Shown one piece after another: positions 33,813 through 42,481 of a stretch of 64,000 nt of DNA (within the stretch, counting starts at the first letter, position 1; each line of letters opens with the position of its first letter). The notes under the pieces were generated by a model, which saw nothing but the letters and a program-made list of their open reading frames with translations, did not search any database and had not been told where the DNA came from. The stretch is from positions 25,102 to 89,101 of the forward strand of contig NZ_CABEGA010000084.1 in the NCBI RefSeq assembly GCF_901521055.1, written 5' to 3'. Source of the stretch: Cellulomonas hominis. GTDB taxonomy: Bacteria; Actinomycetota; Actinomycetes; Actinomycetales; Cellulomonadaceae. A program made the translations under genes and the position numbers.

Positions 33813-34127
33813 ATGGCGACATCTCGCACGCCCACCGCGGTGAGCCGGTCCCTGCGCGCCCTCGGCGAGCACCTGCGGACCTGGCGAAAGCTCAACGGCA
33901 TCACCCAGGTCCTGGCCGCTGAGCGGGCCGGGATCTCGGTCGCCACCCTGCGCTCCATCGAGCAGGGGGAGTCCGCCAGCACCGAGAGCGTGCTGCGCCT
34001 GGCCCGGGTGCTCGGCGTCCTGGACGACCTCACCGCAGCGCTCGATCCCATGAACACCGACCGCGGCCGAGCGCGCGCCGGCGACCGGCTCCCCGAGCGG
34101 GTGCGGACCCCGCGAGGTGTCCGATGA
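33813..34127 (+). CDS. Xre-family HTH antitoxin, HipB-like
   Basis: A 104-residue protein whose helix-turn-helix spans about 16-70 (LGEHLRTWRKLNGITQVLAAERAGISVATLRSIEQGE). By its place, 4 bases overlapping hipA, it is the DNA-binding antitoxin that would neutralise HipA and repress the operon. TAGGAGG lies 4 bases before ATG 33813. The C-terminal 25 residues are Arg-rich and probably flexible. Confidence 0.88.
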   Translation: MATSRTPTAVSRSLRALGEHLRTWRKLNGITQVLAAERAGISVATLRSIEQGESASTESVLRLARVLGVLDDLTAALDPMNTDRGRARAGDRLPERVRTPRGVR

Positions 34128-35491
34128 CCGGCCCGGTGACCGTGCACGTCGTCCTGCCCGACGGCGAGGAGGTCGAGGCCGGCACTCTGCGCACCCATGC
34201 CAGCGGCCGGAACGAGAGCGCCACCTTCGTCTACGCCGAGGCCTTCCTGCGCGACCGGCGCGCCTACGCCATCGACCCGGCACTGCCCCTGCAGCCCGGG
34301 CCCTTCCACACCGGCGGGGAGCCCGTGTTCCGGTCGATGGCCGACTCCGCGCCCGACCGATGGGGGCAGGGCCTGCTGCGGCGCGCCGAGCGCTCCCGCG
34401 CCGATGACGCCGGCGCGACCCCGCGCACTCTGCTCTCGGCGGACTTCCTGCTCGGCGTGCACGACGAGCTGCGCCAAGGAGCGCTGCGCTACACCCGCGA
34501 CGGTGAGTACCTCTCGCCGGCCGACCGCGGCGTGCCGCGCCTGGTCGACCTGCCCCGCCTGCTCGACCTCACCGACCGGATGCTGGCCGACCCCGACCTC
34601 GACGCCGGTCTGCGCGACCTCGTCGACGCCGGCGGGTCTCTCGGCGGTGCCCGGCCGAAGGCTGCCGTGCGGGACCACGCCGGGGCGCTGCAGATCGCGA
34701 AGTTCCCGCGCAAGGGCTCCGACGACTGGGACGTCATGGCGTGGGAGAAGGTCGCGCTCGACCTGGCCGCGCGTGCGGGGATCGCCGTGCCGAACTCCGC
34801 GCTGATCACCGTCGCAGGGCGCAACGTCCTGGTGCTGGACCGCTTCGACCGAGACGGTGACCGGCGGATCGGCTACGTGTCGGCGATGACGATGATGGAG
34901 GCGCACGAGCGCACCGACGACCTGTCCGCGGTCGAGCTGGCCGAGGAGATGGAGACCGGCTCGGCCGCGCCCGAGGAGGACCTGCACGAGCTGTTCCGCC
35001 GCTGCGTGTTCAGCGCGCTGATCAACAACACCGACAACCACCTGCGCAACCACGGGTTCCTGCGCCGCCAGGACGGATGGGTGCTCAGCCCCGCGTTCGA
35101 CATGAACCCCGACCCCGAGGGCTCCACCCCGGCGATGCCGATCGTTCCCGGCGGCGGCGACCTCTCCGACGCCGTGGAGCTCGCCGACGCGTTCCGTCTC
35201 GACCGAGCCCAGGCGCTCGAGCAGATCGGCCAGGTCGCGGCGGCGGTCGGCCAGTGGCGGGACCTGGCCGAGAGCATGGGCATCCACGGCAGCGAGATCA
35301 CCCTGATGCGCCGAGCCTTCGACAACCCAGACGCCGCACACGCAGCCCAGCTCGTCGAGGCCGCCGGGAGAGCCAGCGCGCCGGCGCCGCGGCCGGCAGC
35401 AGGAGGTCGGGCACGCGTGCCGGCGGGCGTGCGCACGGGCGGGCAGTTCACGTCCCGTCAGCGTGGCGAGTCTGACGCACAGCTGGGCTGA
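34124..35491 (+). CDS. HipA-like serine/threonine kinase toxin
   Basis: A 455-residue HipA-domain kinase. In E. coli HipA phosphorylates glutamyl-tRNA synthetase and triggers dormancy; the target here is unknown. Visible features are the N-terminal HipA subdomain (PFHTGGEPVFRSMADSAPDRWGQGLL), the Gly-rich loop GGSLGGARPKA near 170, catalytic Asp304 in INNTDNHLRNHG and metal-binding Asp326 in SPAFDMNP, so it appears active. An extra tail ends in VRTGGQFTSRQRGESD. ATG 34124 overlaps the antitoxin stop. Confidence 0.92.
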   Translation: MTGPVTVHVVLPDGEEVEAGTLRTHASGRNESATFVYAEAFLRDRRAYAIDPALPLQPGPFHTGGEPVFRSMADSAPDRWGQGLLRRAERSRADDAGATPRTLLSADFLLGVHDELRQGALRYTRDGEYLSPADRGVPRLVDLPRLLDLTDRMLADPDLDAGLRDLVDAGGSLGGARPKAAVRDHAGALQIAKFPRKGSDDWDVMAWEKVALDLAARAGIAVPNSALITVAGRNVLVLDRFDRDGDRRIGYVSAMTMMEAHERTDDLSAVELAEEMETGSAAPEEDLHELFRRCVFSALINNTDNHLRNHGFLRRQDGWVLSPAFDMNPDPEGSTPAMPIVPGGGDLSDAVELADAFRLDRAQALEQIGQVAAAVGQWRDLAESMGIHGSEITLMRRAFDNPDAAHAAQLVEAAGRASAPAPRPAAGGRARVPAGVRTGGQFTSRQRGESDAQLG

Positions 35492-35910
35492 GGGAATCAC
35501 TCCTCGTCCCAGGAGGTCCCGCAGTCGGTGCAGTGCCGCGCGGGGCGGCCACACCGCGGTCGGTGCACGCGCACCGGTGCTCGTCCTCGGAGCAGCGTCC
35601 GCCAGCCCGAAGCGTCCCGAGTTGCACTGGCCGACCGTAGCGAGTGCGTCCTGAAGCGGTCGTTTGCGGACGCCAGGCTGAGGTCGGACGACCTGTGGCG
35701 TTAGTCAGTAAGTGTCGCGACTGTTCAAATGCTCACTGGCGCGGCGGGAGTCTGGTGGGCACGCGTTGTGTGGCTGTAAGGAGTGGGTGCGAGTTCCGTT
35801 GAAGCGACCTCGCGGGCGCAGTCTGCCCGGTAGCGTCGAGACAACCGGGCAGTGAGGGGAATCGTGCAGCAGAGGCAGTCGTCCCTCCGGTCTGTCGGGA
35901 ACCCGAAGCC
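35492..35910. other. Gene-poor interval between hipA and the exonuclease
   Basis: About 420 bases at the convergent end of the two island units. No supported gene is found. On the minus strand near 35493-35600, two frames together read like a small zinc-ribbon protein (CSEDEHRC in one frame, CGRPARHCTDCGTSWDEE then stop in another), which may be a frameshifted remnant. No clear terminator is seen. Confidence 0.4.
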
Positions 35911-36546
35911 TCAGTACTGGAAGACGTCGCCGACACCGAGGGTGTCGAGCTTCGCTCGTGTTGGCAGGTACTCGAACGACGCCTCAAGCATGTCGGTGAC
36001 CCCCCCTTGTGTGACCGCTCGTCCCCGAAGTTCGGTGAGGAGCGGGACGAGGTAGCGCACGTCGTTCGCGGCATACGCGAGTTGCTCACGGGAGAGGTCG
36101 TGGGCCGACCAGTCCGATACCTGCTGCGTCTTGTCGATCGCCACCCCGAGCAGGCGCTTCAGGGTCGGCTTGAGCGAGTACATCTCGCTGGCAAGGCCCG
36201 GCTCCACGATCTTCGCCGCCACCTTGGTGCACGCGATGGATGCCGGCGCGACCTGCCAGGTTCGAACCAGGAAGCGCAGGTCGAACGGTGCGTGATGGAA
36301 GACCTTGGTGACGGTGCCGTCCGAGAGAAGGTCGATCAGGCGCTCGGGCCGGTCGCCGTGACCTACCTGGACGATGGCTACCGAAGAGTCGGTCGCCAGC
36401 TGGATAGTGCGGATCTGGTCGCTCCGCCAGTTCAGGCCCGTCGTCTCGATGTCGCATCCGATCGACTCGACCGTTCGCGCGTGCTCGAGCCAGTCATCGT
36501 CGATGTCGGCACGCCGCACCACGACGTCTTGCTTGATCGCGGCCAT
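35911..36546 (-). CDS. DEDDy-type 3'-5' exonuclease (RNase D-like)
   Basis: A 211-residue stand-alone exonuclease domain. All catalytic residues are visible: Asp32 and Glu34 in CDIETTGL, Asp89 in FHHAPFDLRFL, and Tyr158 with Asp162 in YAANDVRYL, so it is the DEDDy class that includes RNase D and the DnaQ-like WRN nuclease. It lacks the HRDC domain of true RNase D, so the substrate may be RNA or DNA. ATG 36546 has AGGAGG 9 bases upstream. It starts 13 bases after the stop of the membrane-protein gene, so the two form an operon. Confidence 0.9.
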   Translation of the reverse strand: MAAIKQDVVVRRADIDDDWLEHARTVESIGCDIETTGLNWRSDQIRTIQLATDSSVAIVQVGHGDRPERLIDLLSDGTVTKVFHHAPFDLRFLVRTWQVAPASIACTKVAAKIVEPGLASEMYSLKPTLKRLLGVAIDKTQQVSDWSAHDLSREQLAYAANDVRYLVPLLTELRGRAVTQGGVTDMLEASFEYLPTRAKLDTLGVGDVFQY

Positions 36547-36559
36547 GTGGGGCTGCCTC

Positions 36560-37354
36560 CTACCGAATAGTGCTCTGGTCGCAGATGGCGTCGATCTCCT
36601 GTCGCACGAAGGAGAACAGTTCACCGCCTGCCAGCACCCAGGTTGGCACAGAGGTCCGACGTTCCCGACCGTGCGAGTACAACGTGAGCACCGCTCGACC
36701 GTCGAAGCGGTAGGCGCTGAACAGCGCGTCACCTGCTCTGACGTACACCTCGACGACTCCTCCGCCGGGCTGAGCGAGCGACTTGTACTCGATGATCGCC
36801 TCGTTGATCTTGGCCACGACCGACTCCGGGGTGGTGTCGAAGCGTTGGGCGAGATTGCTCATCGTCTGCGGGTCGTCCGGGTCCGGAAGGAACACCCGGA
36901 TGCGGGAGTCCTTCGCTCTCGCGACGCGTTCGAGACGTTGGCGGTGCGTGTTGCGCCACGTGTTCGCGTAGGCCACGACGATGTCGATGTGGGCTGCACC
37001 TTCGAAGAGGTCGCTCCACTCGACGTCGTCGAGGTACTGGTCGGTCACGCGCGTGATCCCGGACTCGACGACGTCAGCGGAGAGCTTCGCCTTCGCGAGC
37101 ACCTCCGTCGCGAAGGATCGCCGCCCGAACAGGTCCCACACGACCGTGAGCAAGCCGGACGCGACGAGCAGCCCACCGACCTGGCCCAGGAACGCCTCCC
37201 AGATCCCCTCCGCCCAGCCCTGCACCGACAGGTACATGAGCACGAGCCCGACGACCAAGATCGCAGCCGCGATCAGGACCGTCGCGAGGGAGGTCACTTT
37301 GCTCTCGATGGGCTGCCGCTTCCTGCGCACGTCCTGAACGTAGAGCGGACGCAT
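36560..37354 (-). CDS. Two-helix membrane protein with unrecognised cytoplasmic domain
   Basis: A 264-residue protein with membrane helices at about 20-44 and 54-76 and a cytoplasmic domain of about 185 residues. The domain has motifs such as WSDLFEGAAHIDIVVAY, SRIRVFLPDPDD and AYRFDGRAVLTLYSHGRER, with an order reminiscent of phospholipase-D-like folds, but no HKD catalytic motif is seen. I do not recognise the family. ATG 37354 is used; GTG 37429, with AAGGGG upstream, would add 25 residues. It is the first gene of the operon with the exonuclease. Confidence 0.75.
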   Translation of the reverse strand: MRPLYVQDVRRKRQPIESKVTSLATVLIAAAILVVGLVLMYLSVQGWAEGIWEAFLGQVGGLLVASGLLTVVWDLFGRRSFATEVLAKAKLSADVVESGITRVTDQYLDDVEWSDLFEGAAHIDIVVAYANTWRNTHRQRLERVARAKDSRIRVFLPDPDDPQTMSNLAQRFDTTPESVVAKINEAIIEYKSLAQPGGGVVEVYVRAGDALFSAYRFDGRAVLTLYSHGRERRTSVPTWVLAGGELFSFVRQEIDAICDQSTIR

Positions 37355-37850
37355 CCGCGGTGGCGTGAGCCGCGCCGGACGTAGAGGAGTGGTGGCGGGC
37401 TGCGGCCTCTTCGCGCAGCCCACCACCACCGATCACCCCTTGCCGAGCGTGGAGCCGGCCCTCGACTTCGCGCCCTTGCTTGAACTGCTTGACGCGAGCG
37501 TCGCACCAGCCTCTTTGCCCAGGAGTCCGGCGCGTTGGCGCAGTTCGTCGTGGCGACCCGCAGGCTCCTTCTCCCTGGGATCGACGATCCGCGGTCACTC
37601 CATCGCAGTCGTCTGGAGGAGGACTTCCCCTCGAGGGGTCAGTCCGTAGAAGCGAAGGATGACGCTCGCGTTCGATGCGGGTCCAGATGACCGCGCCGAA
37701 CGCGCAGAGACAGGGAGCGTCCCTGACCCCAGTCCGTGACCCCAACGCAGGCTGTCCCTACCTGTCCACACTCGTCCGGTGGTTCAGAGCTAGCTGACGC
37801 CTCCACTGCTGTGGACGCGCGTGGACGCGCTCGATCGACGAGCACGTTAG
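37355..37850. other. Island right margin with possible gene remnants
   Basis: About 500 bases without a firm gene. The minus strand holds a 58-codon frame (37595-37771, GTG start) ending RFYGLTPRGEVLLQTTAME, reminiscent of winged-helix C-termini. Next to it is a 54-codon open stretch without a start (37433-37594) ending in a Ser/Gly/Lys-rich tail. They could be remains of a lost gene, such as the missing integrase or a regulator, or a small leader gene of the membrane-exonuclease operon. Confidence 0.35.
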
Positions 37851-37893
37851 CTGGGGGTCAAGGGGTCGCAGGTTCAAATCCTGTCAGCCCGAC
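37851..37893 (+). repeat. att direct repeat, right copy
   Basis: An exact 43-base copy of the tRNA-Pro 3' part (33544-33586). Similarity continues past the repeat: GAGAGGCCGTTTCCGGG here against CAGAGGCCGTTTCCGGA on the left. Confidence 0.9.
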
Positions 37894-37985
37894 AGATGCA
37901 GGAGCAGGTGAGAGGCCGTTTCCGGGAGACCGGGGGCGGCGTGCCGTTCCCCGGTCCGTCGTCGGGACGGCGAGCGCGTGCCCGG

Positions 37986-38014
37986 TGAGCGCGCGCCCGG
38001 AGTGCGCGCGCTCA
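37986..38014 (-). terminator. Terminator of the pilus/surface-protein unit
   Basis: TGAGCGCGCGC and GCGCGCGCTCA form a perfect 11-bp stem with a 7-base loop just after the stop of the LAATG surface-protein gene. Confidence 0.7.
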
Positions 38015-38020
38015 GGCGGG

Positions 38021-39844
38021 TCAGCGCGTGCCCGGGCGGGTCCGCCGTCCGCGCAGGCGCAGCGCCGCGAGGCCCGCACCCACGAGCGCGGCAGCGGAGC
38101 CGAGCAGCGCGAGCACCTCGGCGCCCGTGGCGGCGAGCGGGCGTGCCGCCACGGCCGGGGTCGCGGCGGACGGCGCCAGGACGACCGCGACGGGCGCGGC
38201 CGGCAGCGGCACGGCGGGGGCGGGAACGGCGGGGGCCGGCGCCGCGGTGTCCACCGCGAACGGCGCCGACAGCACCGCACCGACCCCGGGGTTGCCGGCC
38301 GCGTCGGTGATCCCCGGCAGGTCGAGCCCGACGACGACCGCCGCCGCCGACACGCCCGCGTCGGGGGTGAACGTCGCGGTCCAGGTCGTGCCGCCGTCGG
38401 CGGTGGCCAGGGCCGAGAGGGAGCCGCGGGTGGCGGTGAGGTCGGCGAGGGTCAGCGTGGTGACCGGCTCGGAGAACGTGACGGTCAGCGTCGTGGGACC
38501 GGTGACGCGCGCCGCGGCGAGGGCGAGGGTCGCGGTCGGTGCGACGGTGTCGACCGTGAACGACGCCGAGGGGGTGACGCCCGAGCCGACGTTCCCCAGA
38601 CCGTCGACCACGCCGGTCAGGTCGACACGCACGGACGCCGTCGTGGTCTCGGTGTTCGCGTCTGGGGTGAACGTCGCCGTCCACACCTGCCCGTCGGCCG
38701 TGCTGAGGGCGCTGACGGTGCCGCCGGTGACCACCAGGTCGGCGGCCGAGAACCCCGCGACCGGCTCCGAGAACGTGATCGTGGCCGGCGTGCTCTCGCC
38801 GATGCCGAGGACGGGGTCCGCCACAGCGACCGTCGCGGTCGGTCGGCGGGTGTCGACGGCGTAGGGGCCGGAGCTGACGGTGCCGACGCCGGCGTTGCCG
38901 GCCGCGTTCAGCACCCCGGTGAGGTCCAGGGTGAGGACGCGTCCCGCGGCCTCGACGCCGGACGCCGGGGTGAACGTGGTCGTCCACGTGACCCCGCCGT
39001 CGGTGCTGCCCACCGGGGTGATCGTGCCGTCGAGGACGGTGAGGTCGGCGTTCGTGAAGCCGGAGACGGCGCCGGTGAACGAGATGGTCACCGTGCTGGT
39101 CTCGCCGGCCCGCAGAGCGGTGTCCGCCAGCATGACGGTCGCGGTCGGCCGCACGGTGCGCACGGCGTAGGAGTTGGAGGTCGTCGTGCCGGTCCCGCCG
39201 TTGCCGGCGAGGTCGATCACGCCGGAGCTCGTGAGCGTCACGACGTTCGTCGGGTCGTCGACATCGGCGGCGGGCGTCAGCTCGGAGGTCCACGTGAGCC
39301 CGCCGTCGGCGCTGGACGGCCAGCTCACCGTCCCGTTGGCGACGACGAGGTCGCCGCGGTCCAGCGACGTGACGCGCTCCGAGAAGGTGATGGTGACCAG
39401 CGACGTCTCGCCTGCCTGGAGCGTCGTGTCCGCGACGACCACCGACGCCGTCGGACGCAGGGTGTCGATGGCGACCGTCGCCGAGGACGTCCCCGTCCCC
39501 GGTGTGCCGAGGCCGTCCGCGACCCCCGAGTGGTCGACCGTGGCGCTGCCCGTCGTGGCGTCGAGGTTCGCGGTCGGCGTGAAGGTCGCGGTGTAGACGA
39601 TGTTGTCGCTCGTCGTCAGGTTGCTCATCGTGCCGCCGCTGACCACGACGTCCGCGAGCGTGAACCCGGTCACGGCCTCGGAGAACGTCATGGTGACCGT
39701 CGTGGTCTCCCCGATGGTGAGCTGCGTGTCGGCGAAGGTCACGGCGGCCGTGGGGCTCGCGGCGAGCGCGGGGGACGCGGCCGGGAGCAGCGGCGCACCG
39801 ACGAGGGCGAGCGTGAGGGTCACGACGGCAGGTCGACGGCGCAT
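38021..39844 (-). CDS. Surface protein with repeated Ig-like domains and LAATG anchor
   Basis: A 607-residue secreted protein. A signal peptide (about 1-28, ending PALAASP) is followed by five repeats of about 100 residues, each beginning near PTA-V-ADT-L-AGET and containing V-V-FSE-V--FT-ADL, the pattern of bacterial Ig-like domains. A Pro/Ala linker leads to LAATGAE, a hydrophobic helix and RLRGRRTRPGTR, a cell-wall sorting signal. LAxTG is the motif of class E sortases rather than the LPxTG of pili. It is last in the pilus unit and probably an adhesin or coat protein. Confidence 0.85.
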   Translation of the reverse strand: MRRRPAVVTLTLALVGAPLLPAASPALAASPTAAVTFADTQLTIGETTTVTMTFSEAVTGFTLADVVVSGGTMSNLTTSDNIVYTATFTPTANLDATTGSATVDHSGVADGLGTPGTGTSSATVAIDTLRPTASVVVADTTLQAGETSLVTITFSERVTSLDRGDLVVANGTVSWPSSADGGLTWTSELTPAADVDDPTNVVTLTSSGVIDLAGNGGTGTTTSNSYAVRTVRPTATVMLADTALRAGETSTVTISFTGAVSGFTNADLTVLDGTITPVGSTDGGVTWTTTFTPASGVEAAGRVLTLDLTGVLNAAGNAGVGTVSSGPYAVDTRRPTATVAVADPVLGIGESTPATITFSEPVAGFSAADLVVTGGTVSALSTADGQVWTATFTPDANTETTTASVRVDLTGVVDGLGNVGSGVTPSASFTVDTVAPTATLALAAARVTGPTTLTVTFSEPVTTLTLADLTATRGSLSALATADGGTTWTATFTPDAGVSAAAVVVGLDLPGITDAAGNPGVGAVLSAPFAVDTAAPAPAVPAPAVPLPAAPVAVVLAPSAATPAVAARPLAATGAEVLALLGSAAALVGAGLAALRLRGRRTRPGTR

Positions 39845-39990
39845 CGAGCGGTCCCCGTTCGGGTCGGCAGGTGGACCCGGTCGGGTGCGGCGGCCTGCGG
39901 TCGGAACGGTATGTCACCGCAGGCCAGCACGGCGGGAACGTCCCCCGGACGGACCAACGTCCTACGGCGCGCGCGTCGCGGAGGTCGTGG

Positions 39991-40962
39991 TCAGGTGCGG
40001 CCCCTAGGACGGGCGCGGGTGCGGGGACGGGAGCCGTCGACGTGGCGCGGGCGGCGGCGCGACCCCCGGTGCAGCGCGACGGCGAGCAGCGTGGCGCCGG
40101 CCGCCCCAGCGGCGAGCAGCACGGCCCACCACGGGAACCCCGCCGTCACGCCGGTGCCCGGGATCGTCCCGCCCTGCGGGGCGTCGGTGGCGTCCCCCGT
40201 GACGCGGTGCGCCTGGACGAGCAGCCGGTGGGTGTTGACGCCGATCGGGGTGCAGGTGACGAGCGTGACCAGGTCCTCGCCCTCGACGACGCGCAGCGCG
40301 GAGGCGTCGTCGGGCAGGACGGTGAGGACCTCGTCGACCTCGTAGGTCAGCGTCTCGCCGGCGACGTCCACCGTGAACGTGTCGCCGAGGCCGAGCGCGC
40401 CGAGGTCGTCGAACATCGTGGCGTCGACCAGGCCGGAGTGGCCGGTGAGCACCGCGTGCGTGCCCGGTCCCCCGACGGGCAGGGAGGTCCCGAACAGGTG
40501 GCCGAGCCCCTCGGCGAGCGTCTGGGCGGACGTCCCGTGCCGGATCGGCAGGTCGACGTCGATGGCGGGGATCCGCAGGCGCGCCATGACACCGTCGTCC
40601 CCGAGCCGGAGCTGCTGGTCGTAGCGGTCGGTCTCCCCGCGGGCGGCCTGCTGCTCCCCGGTGGGCCCCAGGGTGTAGGGGTCGCGCAGCGGTCCGCGGG
40701 GGAGGTCGGCGTTGTACTCCCGGGCCTCGGTGAGCAGCGTGCGCCGGGCGACGTCGGGCAGCTCGGCGACCGCGTCGACGTAGCCGGTGACCTCGCGCTC
40801 GTGGGCGCGGTCGGTGAACCAGCGGGCCGCGGTGGGGTAGACGAGCACGGCGACCCCGGCGAATGCGAGGACGCCGACGACGACGGCCTGCCACCTGCCG
40901 GGGCGGCGTCGGGGCGGGGCGACGGTGGCAGGGCGGCGGGCGTGGGCGCGGGGTCTCAGCAT
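39991..40962 (-). CDS. Class C (pilin-polymerising) sortase
   Basis: A 323-residue transpeptidase that links pilin subunits. An N-terminal membrane helix (about 27-47) is followed by the sortase beta-barrel with catalytic His175 (VLTGHSGL), Cys237 (LVTCTPIGVN) and Arg246 (NTHRLLV), then a C-terminal helix, the topology of class C enzymes. DPYTLGPTGEQQ resembles the lid region. ATG 40962 is used; upstream frame is non-conserved. It lies directly downstream of the shaft pilin. Confidence 0.92.
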   Translation of the reverse strand: MLRPRAHARRPATVAPPRRRPGRWQAVVVGVLAFAGVAVLVYPTAARWFTDRAHEREVTGYVDAVAELPDVARRTLLTEAREYNADLPRGPLRDPYTLGPTGEQQAARGETDRYDQQLRLGDDGVMARLRIPAIDVDLPIRHGTSAQTLAEGLGHLFGTSLPVGGPGTHAVLTGHSGLVDATMFDDLGALGLGDTFTVDVAGETLTYEVDEVLTVLPDDASALRVVEGEDLVTLVTCTPIGVNTHRLLVQAHRVTGDATDAPQGGTIPGTGVTAGFPWWAVLLAAGAAGATLLAVALHRGSRRRPRHVDGSRPRTRARPRGRT

Positions 40963-41020
40963 CGGCGTGCAGCGCGGCACGGGCCGGGGACGGTGCGTCC
41001 CCGGCCCGCGCCGGTGCTGA

Positions 41021-42481
41021 TCAGGCTCCGACGGTGACCCGCTGCCTGCGCGAGCGCAGGGCGAGCAGCGTCGCGCCGACGACGAGCAGCGCCCCGGCGA
41101 ACCCGAACAGGGCCGTCCCGGCCGCACCCGTCAGCGGGAGCGTGAAGCCGCCGTTGCCGGCGACGTTCTCGACGGTGAGGTCGATCGCGGTGTCCACGTC
41201 GTCGACGGTGAACTCGATCGGGGCGGCGAGCAGCTCGTAGCCGTCCGGCGCCTTGACCTCGGCCACCCAGTAGGACTGGTAGCCGGGCTGACCTGGGGCG
41301 ACTGCGACGCCGTCGGCCCACCCGGAGTACCGCAGGCCCGAGATGGTCAGCAGGCCGTCGCCGTCCGTGGTCCAGGAGCTGACGCCGTCGATGCTGAGCG
41401 CACCGGTCTGAGCGCGGGCGGCCTGCTCCGTGAGGTAGACGCGGAACTCCGCGTCGGGCAGGAGGACGGTGTCGTCCTCGCCGTCGACCTTCTGCAGCGT
41501 GAGGTTGCCCCACTTGGTGACGACCTCGGGCGTGACGATCGGGCCGCCGGGCTCACCCGGGGTGATCGTGAAGCTCGGCAGGTTCGGGTACACGGCCGCC
41601 TCGTTGAGGATCTCACCGGCGGTGAGGACCGTGGTGGTGAGGACGACCTGGACCTGCGCGTCGGGGTTCGCCGCGAGGGTGAGCAGGCCGGCCGGCGTGA
41701 ACCGCACGGTGACGGTCCCGGCGTCGTGGGTGACGGTGTAGTCGCCGGCGTCGAGCGCCGGGCCGCCGGCCAGGGTCACGGTGGCGCTCTCGTACCGCAG
41801 CGCCGCCGCGAGCTGGTCGACGACCTGGTAGCCGTCGATGACCGCGAGGTCGGGGATGTCGCCCGTGATCGTGAACTCGACGGTGTCGCCGATCGTGGTG
41901 CCCTCGCTGTCGTCGACCGTCTTGGTGGACGTCGTCACCGAGTTCTTCGGGTAGACGTGCACGTCGTACAGCCAGGTGTCCAGGTTCGTCGGGTCCGTGA
42001 GCGGGACGGTGACGAGGAACGGGGCCGACGGCGTGACGCCCGCCGGGTACACCGTCTCCGTCACGAGGTACACGCCCAGGGGGAGGTTCCCCGCGGTGGC
42101 CGTGCCACCGCCGGCGGTCGTGACGGTCGTCGAGTGGCCACCCAGGTCGCCACGGGCAGCCGCGGGCGTGAGGCCCTCGAGGGCCGACCAGCCGGCGTTC
42201 GTGGTGAGGTCGTACTGCGCCGGGTCGACCTGCTGGACGGTGAACTGCACGCCGTCCATCGGCTCCAGGCCACCGAGCTGCTGCGGCGTGAGCAGCGTGC
42301 CGTCGTGCGGCAGCTGCGTCGGGTCGTCCGGCTGCTCGTACTTGTGGATCGTGATCGAGCCGCGCTGCGCGGGGTCGATCACGGGTGCCGCGGTGGCCGG
42401 ACCCGCGGCGAGGGCGAGCATCGCGATGCCCGTCCCGGCCGCGAGGACCGCCCGTCCACCGGGGAGGTGTCGTGCCTTCAT
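41021..42481 (-). CDS. SpaA/FimA-type major shaft pilin
   Basis: A 486-residue isopeptide-forming pilin. Visible parts are the signal peptide (to AGPATAAP), the N-terminal domain opening RGSITIHKYE, the pilin motif VYPKN with Lys179 as the cross-linking residue, the E-box in YWVAEVKAPDGYELL, and the sorting signal LPLTG at 448-452 followed by a helix and RSRRQR. Sortase C would join LPLTG of one subunit to Lys179 of the next. ATG 42481 overlaps the stop of the tip-like gene by 4 bases. Confidence 0.93.
   Translation of the reverse strand: MKARHLPGGRAVLAAGTGIAMLALAAGPATAAPVIDPAQRGSITIHKYEQPDDPTQLPHDGTLLTPQQLGGLEPMDGVQFTVQQVDPAQYDLTTNAGWSALEGLTPAAARGDLGGHSTTVTTAGGGTATAGNLPLGVYLVTETVYPAGVTPSAPFLVTVPLTDPTNLDTWLYDVHVYPKNSVTTSTKTVDDSEGTTIGDTVEFTITGDIPDLAVIDGYQVVDQLAAALRYESATVTLAGGPALDAGDYTVTHDAGTVTVRFTPAGLLTLAANPDAQVQVVLTTTVLTAGEILNEAAVYPNLPSFTITPGEPGGPIVTPEVVTKWGNLTLQKVDGEDDTVLLPDAEFRVYLTEQAARAQTGALSIDGVSSWTTDGDGLLTISGLRYSGWADGVAVAPGQPGYQSYWVAEVKAPDGYELLAAPIEFTVDDVDTAIDLTVENVAGNGGFTLPLTGAAGTALFGFAGALLVVGATLLALRSRRQRVTVGA

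Noticed and set aside
35493..35600. Small zinc-ribbon gene on the minus strand
   Set aside because: The cysteine pattern needs a frameshift between two halves, so it is noted only as a possible remnant inside the interval entry.
35463..35654. 63-codon plus-strand frame after hipA
   Set aside because: It overlaps the hipA end in another frame, with no ribosome site and no protein-like pattern.
36374..37384. 336-codon plus-strand frame in the island
   Set aside because: Antisense to the membrane-protein/exonuclease operon, which has RBSs, helices and catalytic motifs on the other strand.
37736..40345. 869-codon plus-strand frame opposite the Ig-like protein
   Set aside because: Highly repetitive Arg/Gly/Asp sequence mirrors the repeats of the real minus-strand gene.
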